A stretch of DNA of 64,000 nucleotides from Hexactinellida sp. DTS-2022 (taxonomy: Eukaryota; Porifera; Hexactinellida), in NCBI GenBank assembly GCA_028753945.1, contig JAPNXP010000001.1, positions 7,368,501-7,432,500 of the forward strand, written 5' to 3'. The notes beneath the pieces are model-generated. The model had not been told where the DNA came from, did not search any database, and saw only the letters and a program-made list of their open reading frames with translations. Shown here piece after piece: positions 10,651 to 22,341 of this stretch; positions within the stretch are counted from its first letter, which is position 1; every line of letters starts with the position of its first letter. Made by a program: the position numbers and the translations under genes.

Positions 10651-13057
10651 AGAACACGAGTTAGGCATGAATAGAAGCTAATATGAATAAAATACCTAAG
10701 CGAAATTGAAAGCATGAGATTTTACGTCAATAGAAGAGTTTTGAATAAAATCTGATCAATAATTGTATATATTTCAAGTATATTTCTAATTAATGTGGTT
10801 GATTATTATTATTATTCTAGATATTAAATATTGTGGTTGGATAAATATTACCATCTTCTCCTTCATCCTTGGTCCACATTTTCTAGGTTACTGTCAGGCG
10901 ATATATAGAGTAGGCTATGGCCGGACCAATTTTGTCATACATATTTGAGAGACCATATAAAATTATCACTACCTAAAATTAGCCCGGACCAAATTTGTCA
11001 ATTTGTCGGAATAGTGACAAATATGGTCCGGTCGGACCATATTTGCATCCGGACCAAATATGTCATAACAGATCTTTTAAGCGGAGTATGCTGTTTTTCA
11101 GGTAACATTCTAAAATAATATTAAGAATCAACCCGGACCAAATATTTCTGATATATTTGGTCCGGCCGGACGAAAAATAGCCCGGACCATAAACATCTGA
11201 ATTTTTAGTCCGGATCAAAAACATTGAATTTTTAGTCCGGCCGTACATTTTGCAAACGCGGACCAAAAATGTCTGAATATTCGGTCCGGGAAATTTTATG
11301 TCCGGCGGGACCAAATTTACCCCGGACCGAATATTTCGTGACAGGTCAACGGAATAATGGTCCAACAAAATAATTTGGTCCAATCAAATCGCAACATACA
11401 ATGACAGTGAATCACTGTTGCTCTGGAGAATTTCGCATATTACGTAACCGAGTTAGAATTGTATTACTTCAAAAAGGTAACAAGAATGCAGTATGTGTAT
11501 CGCATAACAGTGTTTTGATGCATAATTGGCTTCTTTCAATGTAACAACATTTCTCCATTGACTTTGGCTTATAAACGAAAATTAACCGTAATTCAGTGAA
11601 AAGTGGACCGATTTTGATTCTTTTTGTCTCATTTTGCTTCTTTCAACGAATGCTATACACGAGAATAACAGGTATTATGGTTACTTAGAAAAAATGGGGG
11701 GTGAAACTTGCAGGGCCGGATTAAGACTGTGCGGGGCCCTAGGCCATACATTTTTGGGGGCCCCCTAAGACTAAATACATATTAATGAAAATAAATTTAT
11801 TATGTATTATTTTCATAGATACATGAATCATTACATATCCATAAAATCAACTTTTGTCAAGCTTTTATTCTTGCTAAGTCATCAATGATATCCGAGCGAT
11901 GACTGCATGTCTAACTAGTTAAACTTATATTATAGACTATACATAATACGTTTCCACTTCGAGACATAAATATCAAACATTCAGATCACATTAATAATTC
12001 ACGAAATGTCAACCCAGTCAAAGTTTCTAAACGAAAACTATCATTTAATAATTTAGATGTATAAAAATCAATCTAACTTCTATTACAAGGTAATACTTTG
12101 TCTAGAAATAGGTTCTCAACATTAGTAGTCCAACAGTGTAGAACTTCAAAGAACACAACATATATTTTAAAAGGTATAATATTTATTACAAATAAGTGCT
12201 CATTGAAAAAATCCAAATTTGCAGCCTGTGCCGACACATGTTCCTTTGGTGGCACTATATTTTGTTGGTGGTTTATTGATAGTGCCTCCAAAGGAACATG
12301 CTGTCGGCACAGGCTGCAATTTTGGATTTTTTTGCCATGTCATGAACGCGTCAAGGTGTTTAGTTAGACTCATCTAACAAGTTGTTACAGGACAAAGGAA
12401 AGATTGATAAATTTGAAGTTTGTTTCTATCTTAAACCATCTTGAGTATATTGCCTTTCATTAATTATGTAAAGATAACAAATAATATTAATAGTTAACTA
12501 TTTTAGCAATGTTATCCACGGTGTGTTGAGTTGAGTCAACAAATTCCTCATGTTATTTATTATAATTCAATCCATTGTATAACATATATACTACAATTAA
12601 ATAGAAGCCAGCTGGAATTTATTTGTTAAATCAATATATTTATCGCAAGTTGAAACAATAGAATTAGATTTAACACTTTTACTGAAACTGAAATATGTAT
12701 GAGTAAACAAAGAAATTTATTTATGGCAGAAATTAAACCCATAATTAAAAAATTTCTTCCCCCATCAGATGCAGAATTTTATGATGAATCCAAAAGTGAA
12801 ATAAAATTTGGGAGTTTAGTAAAACATTTTTTGAGTTATGGACCAGACAAATTTTGAAAGGTGTTAAAAATGTGTCCAAAATGTGTTAATACAAAATCGT
12901 AACGGTCCATTCGCACCTACATGCCAAGTTTCAGTTCATCAACTATAAAGCTCTGGCCAGGGCACCGTCTACGGAGAAAAAATATAAATACAAGTAATAA
13001 AGGCAGTGATTTCAATACTGGGCCACTATACTATAGTATAGTCGGCACAGTAAAAAT
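10651..13057. repeat. Spacer of repeat remnants between the two arms
   Basis: 10886-11060 is a copy of the terminal module of the large element (AATTTTGTCATAC, CCGGACCAAATTTGTC). 11130-11345 is a dense cluster of GGTCCGG/CCGGACC motifs about 20-30 bp apart. 11713-11765 looks like a hAT end (CAGGGCCGGATTAAG). 12195-12345 is a hairpin with CCTTTGG and GCCTGTGCCGAC arms, and 12700-13050 is a partial copy of the palindromic element at 15137-17878. No gene recognised; long ORFs here are by-products of the repeats. Confidence 0.6.
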
Positions 13058-13290
13058 CAAGGCCGGCGATAGCCATACACGGGCCCAGGACGGACATGTA
13101 CACGGGCCCACTTCTCTAAATTTGTGTGAATTTCGTTAAATTTCTGAATGAAGATATTTTAGCACGTTTATTATGTAAATTTTTACATTAACAGTTATCA
13201 GAGACTGACGTCGCTACCGGCCGGGCCCCTTGGAGGTCCCGGGCCCTGGGAATTTTGTCCCGACAGCCCCCCCCCCTATCGCCGGCCTTG
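13058..13290. mobile_element. hAT-like MITE without TSD, sitting at the arm boundary
   Basis: The ends are CAAGGCCGGCGATAG and CTATCGCCGGCCTTG. Flanks GTAAAAAT and CCTTTTTG do not match. The left flank belongs to the palindromic repeat family and the right flank is the first base of the right arm. Missing duplications fit recombination between two copies rather than simple insertion. Confidence 0.65.
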
Positions 13291-13848
13291 CCTTTTTGTA
13301 TTGTTATGGCACCTTTGGTCTGGCCGGACCAAATTTGTCATAATTCCTACCATTGGCGGCGTTATTGTGTCGTAATGAATGGGGCTAGCCAGGGCGGAGT
13401 ATTTTCTTAATGGGGATAACACAACTTTGCTGTTTAAAGTAACTATTATTTATTTAACTTGTTTACGTATAACTAGGGTATTATTCGATTGCAGAAAAAA
13501 TGATCGCCGATCTCGATCCCAATCGTTTTTTACAAATGATCGCCGATCCGACCTCGTTCATTTTACGCTTTCCGATCTGCAGAAAAGGATCATTGATTGT
13601 GCGATCCTAATACATTACGTATAACTACCTTATTTCCCCGAATAAGCTCCCAGTTACTCATTGTTTTCGTGGGCCAAATTTACCCTCAATTTTTTGGAAA
13701 ATCCTGAAACTAAATTTTACAGTAGAACCTCGTGTTCGTATTCACGAGGTACTACTGTAGGTGTAATATGATGGTTTCAACGACAGTTAAAATACCGAAA
13801 TTTCCAAAATTAATGTAATTACACTTCAATTATCAACTAGTGGGTATT

Positions 13849-13999
13849 CAGGGTGTGATACAGAGGGGAGTGGGAGTTCTCCCCCCAAGGAATTGTCTTA
13901 TTTTGGCCTATACATGTATATGCTGCTCCTTTATCCAAGGGAACAGTCTGTTTCTAGGAAAATTTCCCCCCAATGGAAAAATTTCTGTATCAAACCCTG
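13849..13999. mobile_element. 151-bp MITE, 5-bp TSD, empty in the left arm
   Basis: The ends are CAGGGTGTGATACAGA and TCTGTATCAAACCCTG, with GTATT at 13844-13848 and 14000-14004. The left arm near 7785 has a single GTATT (minus sense) and no insert. A 5-bp duplication with CAGGG-type ends fits a hAT subgroup. Confidence 0.85.
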
Positions 14000-14670
14000 G
14001 TATTGAAAAGGGCCAGCGCCTATTGGGAAATACGCCATATCTATATTCGGAATAGTAATTTGAAAATGAGTTACGATTACTGAAGTAAATATGACTGGAC
14101 GATACCAGTGTTAAAATAGAGGTATTATGAAAATTTACATGTTTAGTATAATCTCAGCCCCATCAACTGCACTGATGGGATTAACAAAAAATGTGATGGG
14201 GTTAGCGCCCCATCTCGGCGCCACTGATTCCGACAAATTGACAAATGTGGTCCGAGCAAATTTAGGTGCCCTTTAATTATAAAGCCTCTCTACTGAACAT
14301 AAAACGTGGCAGAATGAGATAACGTAGCAAATTCAAATTATTTTTGTATCGTTACTATACTATATACTAAATTACAACATTTTTGCAACGCTTATACAAT
14401 ATACATCCTTAAATTTGTACTAATTTAGAATCCCTTTATTGTTTCCCGATTACCAATAATTCGTTACTTTCGTCATTTCCCATTCACAAGATCTCATTTC
14501 TCCCATTAATTTGTAACTTCCATTGACTATACAACTTTTAGATACAAACTATGATATCTAATAACTAAGGGATAATATGTTATAACTAATCAAAATCCTA
14601 CCTAAACATGCTTCTACTATAGAGAGCTGTATCTATAAGCATGCCTGATCGATGATAAATATTATGAAAT

Positions 14671-17600
14671 TTACTTTTTCAGAAATTCTGTTACCTTTCG
14701 AATCTTTTCACCAGTGGAGTCCATGATCCCGTCATAACTGTACAACTCATTTTCTATGCATGTTTTCAGGGTGAAATGTCCATGTGAAAGTAAATGTATC
14801 CTAAAAGTATGTAGGTAACAATTAAATCTCCGTGAGTAATTGATACTGTATTTTCAAACATATTTTCTAGTGAAGATGAGTTCATTAAATGGCCAGTTTC
14901 AAGAACGAGGAAATGAGTGAGATTTCTAAATTCTCCACTTATTTTTCTACCTTTAGAGGTTCTTCAGTGCATAAGGAGCACTTTTACACAGTAACTCTGA
15001 CATCAATACTGTTCTGACAACTTAAGATAACATTTGAAATGATGATATATCATGCCATACTTCAAAATAATTTATACAATTCCAGCATTGAAGTTGCATA
15101 TCATACCTGCTATCGTTGAAATTCATTTTCTGCATTAGCATGACAAACGAAAATTCCGATCCAAAAAATTCCAAAATTGCAGCCTGTATATTTTGATGGT
15201 GTTTTATTGATAGTGCCTCCAAAGGAACATGGTGTCGGCACAGGCTGCAGTTTGGATTTTTTTTCGCTTGTCATCATCACCATGAAGGTGTTAAATTATT
15301 TTAGAAAGGTGTTTCAAAAGGCAACGACCCTTAGAAAGTTGGAAGTTTCGTTTTAGCTCACTTCATTTCAAAGAAATTCAAGTTTCAGTGGAATATAATA
15401 AGTGATGAGTCAGCATTTTTTATGTGCGTGTTGGGTGATCACCCAACACCATCAACCCATTCGAAATATAGAATTCACAAAATTGTAAAAACACATTTTT
15501 TTGACGATGTCATCATCACCTCAAGGTGTCAAGACCCATTTGTAGAGGTGTTATGTGGCATAAGGATCAATTGATAAATTTGAAATTTGTTTCTATCTTC
15601 TATAATCAACGAGATTTATGATATTTAATTAATTAGTATAAATAATTATTTATAATATAACACCAATTTCAATGTCAACTTACAATTATTAAGTTAAATT
15701 ATTTTGTCATAAATAATTAATTAATTAATTTGGCTATCAAATTTCAATTCCGCACACTCGATGACCCCTAATAAACAAATTGGAAGCATCTAAGTAATAT
15801 TATATTATATACAGACTGAATTAATTATAATTAATTACGTCAGTATATTAACAGTGCAATAATATTATCGCAGAAGTAAATATAATCACATAATCTGTCG
15901 TTGTTATGAAATATATAATCTTTTTTTCAATTGGAAAATAGAATCCTACTCTATCTCACAAGTTGAATCAATATAATAATAACGAGCTGAAACAATAGAA
16001 TTAGATTAACACTTTCAATTGAACTGAAGTGTTAGTAAACAAAGGAAACTTGCAACTCAATTGTGGCACAAACGAAACCCAATTTAAAAATTCGTGCACT
16101 GTGAAAAGGTGTAGAATTTAAGTCTCTATAGAACGCATATAAATTAAATATTTGTGCACTATTTATTGCTCTTTTTCTAATATTAAACAGGTGCAAAAAT
16201 GTGTCCAAAAATTTTAATCAAAAATCGTGACCCCAGGTGCACATTTGTAACCCATGAGACACATATCCTCAAAATTTGGGCTCTTAGTTAATAGAACTCT
16301 GTTCTGTGGACGACCTACGGACTAATCGGTAACCAAAGCACTAAGACCAATACTGTGCCGACTATACTATAGTATAGTGGCCCTGTATTGAAATCACTGC
16401 CGTTTTTACTGTGCCGACTATACTAAAGTATAGTGGCCCAGTATTGGAATCACTGCCTTTATTATTCTATATTTTTTCTCCTTAGACGGTGCCCTGGCCA
16501 GAGCTTAATTGTTGATGGGCTGAAACTTGGCATGTAGGCGCGATTGGACCGTCTAATTTGCACCTGGGGTTACGATTTTTGATTAACAAATTTTTGACAC
16601 ATCTTTAGCACCTTTCAAATTTTGTCTGGGCCATAACTCAAAAATTCTTATACTAAACCCGCAATTTTTATTTCACCATTGGATTCACCATAAAATTTTG
16701 CGTCTAACAGGCTGCAATTTTGGATTTTTTTATTAGTCCGTAGATTCTCCACAGAACAGAGTTTTCTAAACTAAGAGCCCAAATTTTCAGGATATGTGTC
16801 TCATGGGTTACAGATGTGCACCTGGGGTCACGATTTATTATCACATTTTTTTGGACACATTTTTACACATATTTAATGATAGAAAAAGAACAATAAATAG
16901 CGCGCGAATATTTCATTTATGTGCATTCGATAGAGAATTAAATTCTACACCTTTTCACAGTGCACGAATCTTTTAATTGGGTTTCGTTTGTGCCACAATT
17001 GAGTATCAAATTCCCTTTGTTTACTAACACTTCAGTTCAAATGAAAGTGTTAAATCTAATTCTATTGTTTCGACTCGTTATTATTATATTGATTCAACTT
17101 GTGAGATCGAGTAGGCTTCTATTTTCCAATTGAAAACCGAGATTTTACATTCCATAACAACGACAGATTATGTGATTTTATTTCCTTCTGCAAGAATACT
17201 CTTGCACTGTTAATATACTGACGTAATTAATAATAATTAATTCAGTCAGTATATGACTTATATAGATGCTCCCAATTTGTTTATTAGGGGTTATCGAGTG
17301 TGCGGAATTGAAATTTGATAGCCAAATTAATTAATTAATTATTTATGACAAAATAATTAAACTTAATAAATATAAGTTGACATTGAAATTGGTGTTAAAT
17401 TATAAATAATATAAATAATTATTTATACTAATTAATTAAATATCATAAATCTCAAAGATCATAGAAGATAGAAACAAACTTTAAATTTATCAATTGGTCC
17501 TTATGGCACGTGCCACCTATACAAGTGGGTCTTGACACCTTGAGGTGATGATGACATCGTAAAAAATGTGTTTTTACAATTTTGTTAATTCGATATTTAA

Positions 17601-19449
17601 AATGGGTTAGTTGATGTTGGGTGATGACCCAACACTCACATAAAAAAATGCTGAGTCATCAGCAATTATATTCTACTCAAACTTGAATATCTCTAAAATG
17701 AAGTGAACTAAATGGAAACTTCCACCACTCTAAGGGTCGATGCATTCTGAAACACCTTTTTGAAATAATTTAACACCTTCATAGTGATGATGACATGGCG
17801 AAAAAATCAATGAACCACCACCAAAATATAGTGCCACCAAAGGAACATGCGTCGGCACAGGCTGCAATTTTGGATTTTTTTAGGTGTGAGGGCAATTTCT
17901 TTGGATACCCAAAGTCGTAGCATATCAAAATCTTCTTTCCGAAATAATGTGATCAGCTCATATAATTTTCCATCAATTGTGATTTTGAGAAATTGAAACA
18001 CACTTATTTCTTCAAGATATAAATTTATGAGGGTAATAAAATTATCGATGCTGCAAGTATTAACCAAGCTAATCCATTTACAAGTACCATTCCACGTGGC
18101 ACAACGATTTTGTAAATTTGTTGTATTTTTTTCTGCTGTATTAACGTATTTACTATCCGGTAGGTTAGGCTTTTGTTTATCTCCTCTCTTTTTCTGTTTC
18201 GAATCTTTTGACCATAGCTTTAGATGTTTTCGTTTGATGCGAAGTATGTTTCGGCCTTTACGGATGTAAATATATTAATCTTTGCTTGGACTACTTCATA
18301 GGGTCCGATCCACGGATCAACATATTGTGTGCCAGGTTGAGATTTCTCTTTCCTAATATTCCACACGAGAACTTTTGCTCCAGTTTTTATTACTGCACAC
18401 GATTTTTTGCTTAGCTTGGAATCATAATTTCTCTTCATTGTTTCTGTGCTTTGGTTGTGTTTTCTAGTGCTTTGGGAAGGTGGCTAATTTGGCTTTACTC
18501 ATGAATCACAATAATCTCTAATTTTATTTTCATCTGTAATTAGATTTTCGGAACATGTATACCTATATGATATTGCTTCTATAGGTATACATTCTTTTCT
18601 CAGCCCAGACATTAACTCAAATGGGCAATACCCTGTCGCAGGCCTCTTTCTAATATTTATTCCGAATACCACTTGCTTAAGGTACTCGTGCCATTTCTCT
18701 CGCTTTGATGCTAGCATTTTCATTAAGTATCTTTTGATCGTTTTTGTTCAAGGATTCATCAAATCCATTAGTTTGAGGATGATATGGAGCGGATAAAAGC
18801 ATTTACAGTTATAGGTACTTTGTAATTTTTGCACTGTGGAATTTACAAATTCCCTCCCGTTGTCACATAAGATCTCGACTGGAGCTCCCTGTCTGTTGTA
18901 AATAGAAAAGAGACATCTTGCCGTCTCTTCAGCAGATTTTGATTTCAACGAACGTGCTTCTATAAATTTGGTAAAAAGTCCGTAACTGTTAGAATATACA
19001 GATACCCTGACGAAGGGAATTTTGTTTTACAGAGATCCATCCCGACTTTATACCACGGTTCAGAAATAACCTGAATGGGTGTAAGTGGTTCACTAGGAGC
19101 TCTGTGGCTCTACTCACAACGAGAGCAGCGATCGCACAAGTTTATGTACTGCTTAATAGTGTTTGTCATTCCTGGGCAAAAATAGCGATCATGTGCAAGA
19201 TTATATGTGTTGATAACACTGGTGGCCACAATTATCGTGGACTTATTTCAGGACGTCGTCTACCTCGCTCAGTTGGATTACGATAGTTGGTTTGGTATCC
19301 AAATTATAACAATACTTAAGTTTTTTTGTAACAATTTTGTAATGCTTTGAAGATTTCCGAATTATCCTCTTCTGATTATCTGAAACTCCAAAGGGGTAAG
19401 AACCAACCGAGAGATAGTTATATAATTCTGTATACTTTTCTGAATTCAT
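14671..19449 (-). pseudogene. Broken integrase-like transposase with cysteine-protease-like domain (right copy)
   Basis: Same gene as 4092-6841, on the minus strand. Readable pieces include the N-terminal segment (19243-19449), KSAEETARCLF and EILCDNGREFVN (about 18850-18950), KEKWHEYLKQVVFGI-like core sequence (18499-18723), the GPY/F-like module (18220-18438), and the Cys box NTCSIDNFITLI with downstream helices (17879-18067). The His-box part lies beyond the 2.7-kb insertion, around 14690-15050. Frames are broken at different sites from the left copy, so the two decayed independently. A consensus of the two copies would make the original reading frame easier to infer than either copy alone. 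Confidence 0.65.
15137..17878. mobile_element. 2.7-kb palindromic (foldback) element inserted in the right arm
   Basis: The two halves, about 15160-16380 and 16430-17870, are inverted copies of each other around a centre made of ACTATACTATAGTATAGT repeats. Each half ends in a small hairpin with CCTTTGG...CCAAAGG and GCCTGTGCCGAC. The left arm continues through this point (near 5995). About 18 bp of target sequence are missing, so insertion was not a clean duplication. No ORF with recognisable similarity. Partial copies occur at 12.2-13.05 kb, near 47.5 kb and at the right edge (63.57-64.0 kb). Confidence 0.75.
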
Positions 19450-19865
19450 CAATAACAGGTATTATTTAGGTCGTTTTTTTTTTATGATTTATGTTATATA
19501 TAGTACATGCATTCAATCTATTTACCAATTTAGTATCAACGATTATGACGATGTAAATAATATAATATTTCCACTTCTAAATGCTGCATACGTTGAATGT
19601 TTACTAGAGAGGCCATATAATTAATAACAGCCTTACTAGAGAGGCCATATTAATTAATAACAGCCTAAAATTAACCCGGACCAATTTTGTCATACATTTT
19701 TGAGAGGCCATATAAAATTCCCACTGCCGTGACCTTCGTTATATAAGGCCAATTCACGACTTAAAAAAATTTGACCATGGATGAGTTCGAAGTCCATTGT
19801 AAAATAGAGGGTACTTTTTTATCTCGATTATTAGTAATGGTAGACCTGAAATATAACTTGTAACT

Positions 19866-22333
19866 GGGATACAGACTTTTCGTGACAAGACTTTTCGTGA
19901 CGAGACATTTCATGACGGACTTTTCGTGACACGACTTTTCGTGACAGGGACTTTTCGTGACAAGACTTTTCGTGACAGGGACTTTTCGTGACAAGACTTT
20001 TCGTGACAAGATGGGTACTCTTTACACATGGATACATGTAATAATTTAATATTCTACATGGCCGTATCAAGTTCATGAAAACACTTCCGGCCATCATCAG
20101 TATAGCTGCCCTTCAACAATAAATTAACATTGTTTAATATATAACTGTTCCGGCAATTTCCGGACCGCAGATCTCTTGCTACGGCCCTGTTCTATAAATG
20201 TATGTAAGACAAAGTCATGATGATTTTATTGTGAACATAAAATATAAGTGATATTATTTGTAAATATTTCTAACCCTTGCTAAAAGAAATATAAATAATT
20301 ATCCCTACGTAAGGAACTCTTCAATCATGAAAAGTAAAATGATAGGAAACTCCCCTTAAGAACTCAAACTTTGGCCGCAGTAAATAGCTCTCAACTAAAT
20401 TTTCTAACGCTTTTTCTCTATCTTCAAAATTTCTGCGTTTCGATGGATTGCGCCCACTTATATAAAACGCCTGTTTTACTTCAACCAACCCCTGTTCTCT
20501 CTTAAGTATGGTTAGAAAACGCCATACAGAAGGATGGTGACAAGACATGTGACAAGCAAATGAGCGGTGCCATGCCTCAACTGCATTATTTGTCCTTGGT
20601 AACCCATGCTGAACCATGAAGTGGTTGTTCCACATTTCCATTGGAAATAATGGTGATGACAAAAGGGGGGAATTAGCGATATGTCTACCAATATAAGTCG
20701 CTTCAAAGTATAGTGCCAGATCGTAAGCTTCCACAGGTAGTTGCAAGAAAAGGTTGTTGAAAAGTTTGGGTATGTCAGTAGGAGTTGCAAACGCGAGTGC
20801 AGGTAGCATTCGCACTTTTATTGCAAATTCGACATCTTGCTTATATCTTGCTGCTAGTCCAAAATGTTGAACTTTACGCCAGACATTTTGGCATAGGTGA
20901 AAAAAACAGCCCTGAACCTTTGTAGTTGGGAAGTATTGTGAAAATGCATTAATCGAGGCAATTTCAAAATCCACAATTAGATGTGTCGGGCAAGCGGTTG
21001 GACATAAATCAAGTACTTTATTCCACATGTTTGAATATGTTTGCTGGGTCTTGTTCGGTAGCAATATGTATGAACTTGGAAAAATATGACCGGTGAAAAT
21101 CAAATCAGGACCTCCTTTCAAAGCATGTATCACGTAGAGTTGATAAAACAAGCTAGGCACTGTTTTAAAGGTGCCATCAGCTAGCCAAACCGTTGCAGAT
21201 GAGAGTAACTCCACATTAGCCTGAGTTCCGAATATTACAATCCTCTGATTTCCACTTTCCGCACCAGAATCGTAGAGCAAAAATTGTTGGTCCTTTTTTG
21301 TTTTAGTATAGCTTATTGGTATAGAGAGATGATGTAGTGATAATGGTTCAGGCGGAACATTCTCGGCTTTTCTTCTGCTTCTCACTATAGTTCTCTTCAG
21401 GCTATTGATTTTGGGTAGATGAACAGCAGATTGATCATTCAATTCGCTAATAGAAGCTGTCATGATTGAATGCGTTGCTTCCTGACTTTCAGAAGCTTTG
21501 CGTTGCATTCCAGCTTTAGCCTGACTGTTGAAAAATATATGAGGATTACACTCATGAGAATTTATATTCTTTCTGGCTATTACTTCATTTCCCCTTGTGT
21601 GCAACCTTGCTTTGCAGTAATCTCTCTGAACACACTGCCATTGTGTAACATCTCCGGTAACACGGTGTTTAGAATAAGAAAAATCGCCTTCTAACATCAT
21701 AAATCCACCCTTAGATGTTTCACAGAACGCTAGTTCAGTAAGTGTAGGATTACCTATGTAACTATCCAACTCATCGTAATCTTCGTCGTCCAAAGATTCG
21801 CATGAAAGTGAAACAGTAGGTGTAGAGTGATCTGGCGAAAATGGATCCGATAAATTGACGATTTCGTCATCTTCAGGGGAAACTGAAAACACTGACAAAT
21901 GGACCTGGAGGTAAATCATATGTGTCACTAGAACCATAGTCTGTTAATGTTGAGTGCATTGGATTGTAATGTACAGGGTCGTTCTCTGGCGAATTGTTAC
22001 CAGTAGGCGGGCATTTAGTATAACTCATAACGAATACTCTTACGTTAACGAATAAATAATATATTTAACGATATACACCATAAATATTTGAACTCCCTAC
22101 TTATAGAAAATTGTAAGCTTGATTCAGTAACCCCACGATTATAAAATTATTACATGTATCCATGTGTAAAGAGTACCCATCTTGTCACGAAAAGTCCCTG
22201 TCACGAAAAGTCTTGTCACGAAAAGTCCCTGTCACGAAAAGTCTTGTCACGAAAGTCCCTGTCACGAAAAGTCCGTCACGAAATGTCTCGTCACGAAAAG
22301 TCTTGTCACGAAAAGTCTGTATTCCCTTGTAAG
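19866..22333 (-). mobile_element. Apparently complete MULE transposon with long TIRs and TTGTAACT TSD
   Basis: The inverted ends are about 190 bp (19866-20060 and 22140-22333). They begin with GGGATACAGAC, then subterminal runs of GTCACGAAAAGT units in alternating 12-16 bp spacing, then a unique part including ACATGTATCCATGTG. The flanks share TTGTAACT (19858-19865, 22334-22341). A second copy of the host repeat at 55.33-55.64 kb has a single TTGTAACT (55417-55424) and no insert, confirming the boundaries. One transposase gene fills the interior. Confidence 0.9.
20321..21937 (-). CDS. FLYWCH zinc-finger MULE transposase
   Basis: A 538-residue open frame. Residues about 60-130 resemble a FLYWCH zinc finger (WQCVQRDYCKARLHT with a later HEC), a DNA-binding module often fused to MULE transposases. 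The catalytic region starts near WLADGTFKTVP, the first Asp of the MULE DDE fold. VDFEIASINAF supplies the second Asp, and GCFFHLCQNVWRKVQ is the C-x2-H region typical of the family. NNAVEAWHR lies near the end. The product would cut and paste the surrounding element. The frame is uninterrupted in its conserved part. Upstream, an ATG at 22028-22026 opens a different frame (MSYTKCPPTG) that ends at 21873; a one-base shift would join it to this ORF, so the true N-terminus is probably longer or the gene carries one frameshift. Confidence 0.8.
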   Translation of the reverse strand: MVLVTHMIYLQVHLSVFSVSPEDDEIVNLSDPFSPDHSTPTVSLSCESLDDEDYDELDSYIGNPTLTELAFCETSKGGFMMLEGDFSYSKHRVTGDVTQWQCVQRDYCKARLHTRGNEVIARKNINSHECNPHIFFNSQAKAGMQRKASESQEATHSIMTASISELNDQSAVHLPKINSLKRTIVRSRRKAENVPPEPLSLHHLSIPISYTKTKKDQQFLLYDSGAESGNQRIVIFGTQANVELLSSATVWLADGTFKTVPSLFYQLYVIHALKGGPDLIFTGHIFPSSYILLPNKTQQTYSNMWNKVLDLCPTACPTHLIVDFEIASINAFSQYFPTTKVQGCFFHLCQNVWRKVQHFGLAARYKQDVEFAIKVRMLPALAFATPTDIPKLFNNLFLQLPVEAYDLALYFEATYIGRHIANSPLLSSPLFPMEMWNNHFMVQHGLPRTNNAVEAWHRSFACHMSCHHPSVWRFLTILKREQGLVEVKQAFYISGRNPSKRRNFEDREKALENLVESYLLRPKFEFLRGVSYHFTFHD

Positions 22334-22341
22334 TTGTAACT

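Larger units (their letters stand above)
13291..19730. repeat. Right arm of the inverted duplication
   Basis: This is the inverted counterpart of 3745-8222. It lacks the three MITEs of the left arm but carries two private insertions (13849-13999 and 15137-17878). Its outer end stops near 19730, inside the TATATGGCCTCTC terminal zone, so it is shorter there than the left arm. It contains the second broken integrase copy. Confidence 0.75.

Noticed and set aside
11063-11383. 106-codon minus-strand frame
   Set aside because: It is produced by repeated GGTCCGG words (SGRTK/YGR-like peptide repeats); no protein similarity.
12073-12367. Overlapping frames on both strands
   Set aside because: Both read through the arms of one hairpin, so they mirror each other and are not genes.
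19761-20097. Low-complexity frames rich in CHEKS or SRKV
   Set aside because: Translation of the GTCACGAAAAGT arrays in the MULE ends; the same occurs at 22154-22421.
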